From Syntrophomonadaceae bacterium (lineage in GTDB: Bacteria; Bacillota; Dethiobacteria; SKNC01), in NCBI GenBank assembly GCA_003555415.1, contig PWHX01000030.1:1-8994 (forward strand): DNA of 8,994 nt, given 5' to 3'. The position numbers and the translations under genes are program-made. How positions within the stretch are numbered: position 1 is the stretch's first letter; each line of letters opens with the position of its first letter. Below the pieces are notes generated by a model that worked only from the letters and a program-made list of their open reading frames with translations, was not told the origin of the DNA and searched no databases. Shown here piece after piece: positions 5,883 through 8,994 of the stretch.

Positions 5883-6419
5883 ATGTCCAGGATAGGTAAA
5901 AAACCTGTTATCATCCCTGAGGGTGTAGAAGTAATAGTCTCAGAAAACCTTGTTACCGTAAAGGGACCTAAGGGTCAGCTGCAAAAGCAAATGCCTCAGG
6001 CGGTAAATATTGAGATAAATGAAAATGAGCTTGTGGTTCTCCGTCCTTCAGACAGCAGTGAGCATCGCGCTCTTCACGGTTTAAGCCGAAGCCTTATAAG
6101 CAATATGGTAGAAGGTGTAACCAAAGGGTTTGAAAAAACTTTGGAGCTTGTAGGGGTAGGCTATAGGGCAACACAACAGGGAGATAAAGTTAATATAGCT
6201 ATGGGCTATTCCCATCCAATAGTTATTGAACCGGGAGAAGACATCGAAATAGAGGTGCCTGCCGCCAATAAAATTGTGGTTAAAGGTATTGATAAAGAAG
6301 CTGTAGGGGAGTTGGCAGCAAAAATAAGGGATATAAGGCGTCCTGAACCTTATAAAGGTAAAGGGATAAAGTATCAGGATGAAGTTGTCAGGCGAAAAGT
6401 AGGTAAAGCAGGTAAGTAG
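5883..6419 (+). CDS. rplF: 50S ribosomal protein L6
   Basis: L6 lies near the sarcin-ricin loop and the translation-factor binding site of the large subunit. The 178-residue product has the normal length of 176-180 and two homologous domains. It starts SRIGKKPVIIPEGVEV, has VTVKGPKGQL (24-33), RALHGLSRSLISNMVEGVTK (62-81), and LVGVGYRATQQGDKVNIAMG (89-108). It ends with the signature PEPYKGKGIKYQDEVVRRK (154-172) followed by VGKAGK. The ATG is seven bases after TTGGAGGT at 5868-5875. It follows rpsH by 38 bases and precedes rplR by 22. Nothing is odd in it. Confidence 0.97.
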   Translation: MSRIGKKPVIIPEGVEVIVSENLVTVKGPKGQLQKQMPQAVNIEINENELVVLRPSDSSEHRALHGLSRSLISNMVEGVTKGFEKTLELVGVGYRATQQGDKVNIAMGYSHPIVIEPGEDIEIEVPAANKIVVKGIDKEAVGELAAKIRDIRRPEPYKGKGIKYQDEVVRRKVGKAGK

Positions 6420-6426
6420 TTTATGG

Positions 6427-6434
6427 AAGGGAGG
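6427..6434 (+). promoter_or_regulatory. ribosome binding site fixing the TTG start of rplR
   Basis: AAGGGAGG lies seven bases before TTG at 6442. The ATG at 6423 is upstream of this site and out of frame with L18, leaving TTG as the only sensible start. Confidence 0.8.
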
Positions 6435-6441
6435 AATATTT

Positions 6442-6810
6442 TTGTTCCGGAAAGAAAACAAAAATGCGTTACGTAAAAAAAGACATATGCGTATTAGAAA
6501 CCAGGTTTCAGGATCACCGGATAGGCCTCGCCTTAATGTTTTCCGGAGCTTAAAGCATATTTATGTGCAGGTTATTGATGACCACAGCGGCTATACTCTA
6601 GTTTCTGCTTCCAGCATTGAGCCGGAAATAACTAATGAAGTTGACAATACCAATAATAAAGAAGCAGCCAAACTGGTAGGAGAAATGCTGGCACGAAAAG
6701 CTCTGGACAAAGGTATTAAACAGGTTGTTTTTGACAGGGGCGGTTACCGTTACCACGGTAGAGTCAAAGCCTTAGCTGATGGTGCCAGAGATGGTGGCCT
6801 GGAATTCTAG
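6442..6810 (+). CDS. rplR: 50S ribosomal protein L18
   Basis: L18 binds 5S rRNA together with L5 and anchors it to the large subunit. The 122-residue product is typical (115-122). The basic, flexible N-terminal arm runs through KNALRKKRHMRIRNQVSG (7-24), followed by PRLNVFRSLKHIYVQVIDD (29-47), TLVSASS (52-58), the helix NKEAAKLVGEMLARKALDKG (72-91), and the C-terminal signature VVFDRGGYRYHGRVKALADG (95-114) ending in ARDGGLEF. Initiation is from TTG. The gap to rpsE, 45 bases, is the longest in the window. It contains a weak AT-rich hairpin but no terminator. Confidence 0.97.
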   Translation: MFRKENKNALRKKRHMRIRNQVSGSPDRPRLNVFRSLKHIYVQVIDDHSGYTLVSASSIEPEITNEVDNTNNKEAAKLVGEMLARKALDKGIKQVVFDRGGYRYHGRVKALADGARDGGLEF

Positions 6811-6840
6811 ACATATTCTGATGGATATATACATTCAAGC

Positions 6841-6849
6841 AAAGGAGGG
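6841..6849 (+). promoter_or_regulatory. ribosome binding site fixing the TTG start of rpsE
   Basis: AAAGGAGGG lies six bases before TTG at 6856. No in-frame ATG lies between it and the conserved part of S5, so TTG is the start. Confidence 0.8.
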
Positions 6850-6855
6850 AAAAGC

Positions 6856-7365
6856 TTGCAAAAGAATAACCGTAGAGACCCCAACAAGTCTGAATTTATC
6901 GAAAAAGTAGTGCATATTAACAGGGTAGCCAAGGTTGTTAAAGGGGGAAGACGTTTTAGCTTCAGTGCTCTGGTAGTCATTGGAGACGGAGAAGGCAAGG
7001 TTGGTGCAGGCCTGGGCAAGGCTGGTGAAGTACCTGAAGCCATCCGTAAAGCTATTGATGACGCCAAGAAAAATATGATCACTGTTCCTTTAGTAGAGGG
7101 TACCATTCCCCATGAGATAGTAGGAAGGTTTGTAGGAGGTAGAGTTCTTCTCAAGCCTGCTTCCAAAGGAACAGGAGTTATTGCCGGCGGCCCGGTAAGA
7201 GCGGTTTTGGAGGCAGCAGGCATTAAAGATATATTGACTAAATCACTGGGGTCAGCCAATGCTACTAATATGGTTAAGGCAACTCTCCAGGGGTTAAAGG
7301 AATTAAAAAGAATAGAAGAAGTGTCAAGACTTCGCGGCAAGTCAATTGCTGAGCTCTTAGGTTAA
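6856..7365 (+). CDS. rpsE: 30S ribosomal protein S5
   Basis: S5 lies at the mRNA entry tunnel near S3 and S4 and affects decoding accuracy. Its N-terminal loop is the site of classical spectinomycin resistance changes. The 169-residue product is normal in length (about 165-170). The double-stranded RNA-binding-like N-domain contains INRVAKVVKGGRRFSFSALV (21-40), with the resistance loop VVKGGRR apparently unaltered. The signature GKAGEVPEAIRKAIDDAKK (54-72) follows, and the C-domain has GTGVIAGGPVRAVLEAAGI (105-123) and NMVKATLQGLKEL. The start is TTG. The stop TAA at 7363-7365 is itself part of the rpmD ribosome binding site, so the two genes are closely linked in translation. Confidence 0.97.
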   Translation: MQKNNRRDPNKSEFIEKVVHINRVAKVVKGGRRFSFSALVVIGDGEGKVGAGLGKAGEVPEAIRKAIDDAKKNMITVPLVEGTIPHEIVGRFVGGRVLLKPASKGTGVIAGGPVRAVLEAAGIKDILTKSLGSANATNMVKATLQGLKELKRIEEVSRLRGKSIAELLG

Positions 7366-7379
7366 GGAGGAAAGCAGAG

Positions 7380-7574
7380 ATGAAAACTATTCGTGTAACC
7401 CTGGTCAAGAGTCCCATAGGATATCCTAAGGGACAGAAAGATACATTAAAAAGTTTGGGTCTTACAAAGCTAAATAAAAGTAAGGTACACAATGACAAAC
7501 CTCATATAAGAGGTATGTTAAATAAGATAAAGCATATGGTTAAAGTTGAAGAAATTAACGGGGAAGAAATATAG
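7380..7574 (+). CDS. rpmD: 50S ribosomal protein L30
   Basis: L30 is a small large-subunit protein bound to 23S rRNA domain II; it is dispensable or absent in some bacteria. The 64-residue product is slightly longer than the common 58-60 because of the tail EINGEEI. Family features are IRVTLVKSPIGYPKGQKDTL (4-23), LGLTKLNKS (26-34) and the C-terminal HIRGMLNKIKHMVKVEE (42-58). The ATG lies nine bases after TAAGGAGG (7363-7370), which overlaps the rpsE stop. The next gene, rplO, starts 22 bases downstream. Its position between rpsE and rplO confirms the call for a short protein that would be uncertain alone. Confidence 0.95.
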   Translation: MKTIRVTLVKSPIGYPKGQKDTLKSLGLTKLNKSKVHNDKPHIRGMLNKIKHMVKVEEINGEEI

Positions 7575-7581
7575 CATTTAT

Positions 7582-7590
7582 AAGGGGGTG
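7582..7590 (+). promoter_or_regulatory. ribosome binding site deciding the rplO start
   Basis: AAGGGGGTG lies six bases before TTG at 7597. It rules against the upstream in-frame ATG at 7546, which lies inside rpmD and would add 17 residues not found in L15. Confidence 0.8.
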
Positions 7591-7596
7591 TACGTA

Positions 7597-8037
7597 TTGC
7601 GCTTACACGAATTAAGGAGCCCGGAAGGATCCAGGAGGAAGCCTAAAAGAAAAGGTAAAGGCATAGCTTCTGGGTTGGGTAAAACAGCAGGGCGCGGACA
7701 TACTGGACAAAGATCACGCTCCGGAGGAAAGGTAAGACCTGGTTTTGAAGGAGGGCAGATGCCATTACAGCAGCGGCTTCCCAAAAGGGGTTTTACAAAT
7801 ATATTTAAAAAAGAAATTGCAGAAGTTAATGTTCAGGCCTTAAACCGTTTTGACTCGGGGACCGAAGTAACCCCTGAGGCCTTGAAAGAAAAAGGTATTA
7901 TTAAGTCGGTTAGAGGTGGCGTTAAAATATTAGGTAATGGTGATCTGGAAAAAAAGCTGACCGTAAAAGCAAATCATTTTAGCAAAAAAGCTGCAGAAAA
8001 AATTGAGGCTGCCGGCGGTAAGGTAGAGGTGATATAA
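7597..8037 (+). CDS. rplO: 50S ribosomal protein L15
   Basis: L15 is a 23S rRNA binding protein of the large-subunit core, important in assembly. From TTG 7597 the product has 146 residues, the usual size. It opens MRLHELRSPEGSRRKPKRKG, then the glycine- and basic-rich N-terminal extension KGIASGLGKTAGRGHTGQ (21-38), RSGGKVRPGFEGGQMPLQQR (41-60) and LPKRGF. The C-terminal globular domain includes VKILGNGDLEKKLTVKANHF (109-128), followed by KKAAEKIEAAGG. A longer in-frame ATG start at 7546 would run back into rpmD and is rejected. The stop TAA overlaps the secY ATG by one base (TAATG), pointing to coupled translation of L15 and SecY. Confidence 0.97.
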   Translation: MRLHELRSPEGSRRKPKRKGKGIASGLGKTAGRGHTGQRSRSGGKVRPGFEGGQMPLQQRLPKRGFTNIFKKEIAEVNVQALNRFDSGTEVTPEALKEKGIIKSVRGGVKILGNGDLEKKLTVKANHFSKKAAEKIEAAGGKVEVI

Positions 8038-8994
8038 TGCTGGAGACAGTTCGGAGCGCCTGGAAAATTACTGAGCTGCGGGGCAAAATAATATTTACTC
8101 TTCTCATGTTTGTCGTTTTCCGTCTCGGTTCTCATATTCCCGTTCCAGGTATTGATGTGGCTCAGCTTCAAGAATTTTTCCGGGGAGATAGTTTATTTGG
8201 CTTTCTAAATGTAATTGGAGGAGGAGCCCTGAGCAACTTTACCATATTTGCCATGAGCATTACTCCTTATATTAACGCATCTATTATTATGCAGCTTTTA
8301 ACAGTAGTAATCCCCAGGCTGGAACAGTTATCTAAAGAGGGAGAAGAAGGGAAAAAGGTCATAAGCAGGTATATCCGTTATGGTACAGTAGGCCTTGCTT
8401 TCTTGCAAGCTACAGCCATGACTTTCGGGTTAATAAGGGGAGCCATTATTAGCCACACGGCACTATCTTATATTACCATTATCATGGCCCTTACAGCCGG
8501 CACTGCTTTCTTGATGTGGCTGGGGGAACAGATTACCGAGAAGGGCATAGGTAACGGTATTTCTCTTATTATTTTCGCCGGTATTATTGCCAGTTTTCCC
8601 GGGGGTGCGGCTCAGCTGATTGAAAGAATCCGCGTTGGTCAGGCAAATATTTTAGGCATCATTGCTATAGCCATATTTGCACTGGGGCTAATTGTATTTA
8701 TCATTACTATAACCCAGGGAGAACGCAGGATTCCTGTACAGTATTCCAAGAGGGTAGTAGGCAGAAGGCTTTACGGTGGACAGTCAACCCATATACCCTT
8801 AAAAGTTAACCAGGCAGGAGTTATTCCCGTAATTTTCGCTTCTTCTATACTGATGTTTCCACCAACTCTGGCCCAGTTTGTTAACCATCCCATTGCAGTA
8901 AGAGTTGCCAGTATTCTTGACTGGGGATCACCTTTAAATACAATTATATACTTCTTGCTGATTATATTTTTCACCTATTTTTACACAGCTATAC
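8037..8994 (+). CDS. secY: protein translocase subunit SecY, 3'-truncated by window edge
   Basis: SecY is the channel subunit of the SecYEG translocon in the cytoplasmic membrane, moving secretory proteins outward with SecA and inserting membrane proteins. The open frame gives 319 residues with no stop; the family is about 420-430, so roughly the last quarter lies to the right. The first helix is near residues 17-36, the plug region around 55-68, and the second helix includes ITPYINASIIMQLL (75-88). The motifs WLGEQITEKGIGNGISLIIF (161-180) and GERRIPVQYSKRVVGRR (228-244) with QSTHIPLKVNQAGVIPVIFA are diagnostic. About seven hydrophobic segments are visible. The ATG is preceded by AGAGGT within rplO. 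Placement after rplO is standard; adk and map often follow but are outside the window. Confidence 0.97.
   Translation, partial: MLETVRSAWKITELRGKIIFTLLMFVVFRLGSHIPVPGIDVAQLQEFFRGDSLFGFLNVIGGGALSNFTIFAMSITPYINASIIMQLLTVVIPRLEQLSKEGEEGKKVISRYIRYGTVGLAFLQATAMTFGLIRGAIISHTALSYITIIMALTAGTAFLMWLGEQITEKGIGNGISLIIFAGIIASFPGGAAQLIERIRVGQANILGIIAIAIFALGLIVFIITITQGERRIPVQYSKRVVGRRLYGGQSTHIPLKVNQAGVIPVIFASSILMFPPTLAQFVNHPIAVRVASILDWGSPLNTIIYFLLIIFFTYFYTAI

Noticed and set aside
6081..6461. Minus-strand open frame of 126 codons opposite rplF and the rplR start
   Set aside because: It is a shadow of L6. The product is rich in Phe, Tyr and Ile from reading AT-rich codons backwards, with no domain pattern.
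6812..6830. Weak hairpin ATATTC-TGAT-GGATAT between rplR and rpsE, considered as a terminator
   Set aside because: It has only six mostly A-U pairs including a G-U, and no T run follows, so it would not stop transcription; probably chance in AT-rich sequence.
6807..7340. Minus-strand open frame of 177 codons opposite rpsE
   Set aside because: It lies entirely opposite a clear S5 gene, has no ribosome binding site that I can see, and its product matches no family I recognise. Such frames arise from the codon bias of the real gene.
7546..7596. Longer L15 from the in-frame ATG at 7546
   Set aside because: It would overlap rpmD by 29 bases and add 17 residues absent from L15 proteins. The strong AAGGGGGTG site is correctly placed for TTG at 7597 only.
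8033..8038. TATAAT resembling a -10 promoter box at the secY start
   Set aside because: No -35-like sequence lies at the usual 16-18 base distance (the region is GC-rich GCCGG), and the match arises from the overlapping stop and start codons.
1..8994. Search for inserted mobile elements, tRNA genes, CRISPR arrays or foreign genes
   Set aside because: Every stretch longer than 45 bases is covered by a recognised ribosomal protein or secY gene in standard order, leaving no room for such elements.

Overview
The window is an uninterrupted, plus-strand stretch of the bacterial S10-spc ribosomal protein supercluster. It begins inside rplD (L4) and ends inside secY. Eighteen complete genes lie between them, in the order rplW-rplB-rpsS-rplV-rpsC-rplP-rpmC-rpsQ-rplN-rplX-rplE-rpsN-rpsH-rplF-rplR-rpsE-rpmD-rplO. 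This is the order I know from Bacillus and related Gram-positives. No gene is missing, inserted, inverted or visibly frameshifted.

The likely source is a Bacillota species, probably of a Clostridia-type lineage. The sequence is moderately AT-rich, and nearly every gene has a strong AAAGGAGG-like ribosome binding site 5-10 bases before its start. TTG and GTG starts are frequent (9 of 19 visible starts). S14 is the short zinc-binding type, and L24 carries a four-cysteine zinc-ribbon-like tail. I cannot name a genus from the sequence alone.

Layout: positions 1-3571 hold the S10-operon part (L4, L23, L2, S19, L22, S3, L16, L29). Positions 3611-8037 hold S17 and the spc-type part (L14, L24, L5, S14, S8, L6, L18, S5, L30, L15). 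Position 8037 onward is the first three quarters of secY. All gaps between genes are 45 bases or less, and three junctions overlap (rplD/rplW, rplP/rpmC, rplO/secY). I see no convincing internal promoter or intrinsic terminator, so the whole window is probably read as part of one long transcript. There is no gene-free stretch above 300 bases.

The products work together as the core of both ribosomal subunits. L2, L4 and L22 line the peptidyl transferase region and exit tunnel, while L5 and L18 bind 5S rRNA. S3 and S5 form much of the mRNA entry side. SecY is the membrane channel that receives secretory and membrane proteins made by these ribosomes. I found no undescribed system here. The second-look items are small: start codon use, a few unusual residues in L2 and L22, the zinc-binding forms of L24 and S14, and a small inverted repeat at the end of rpmC.
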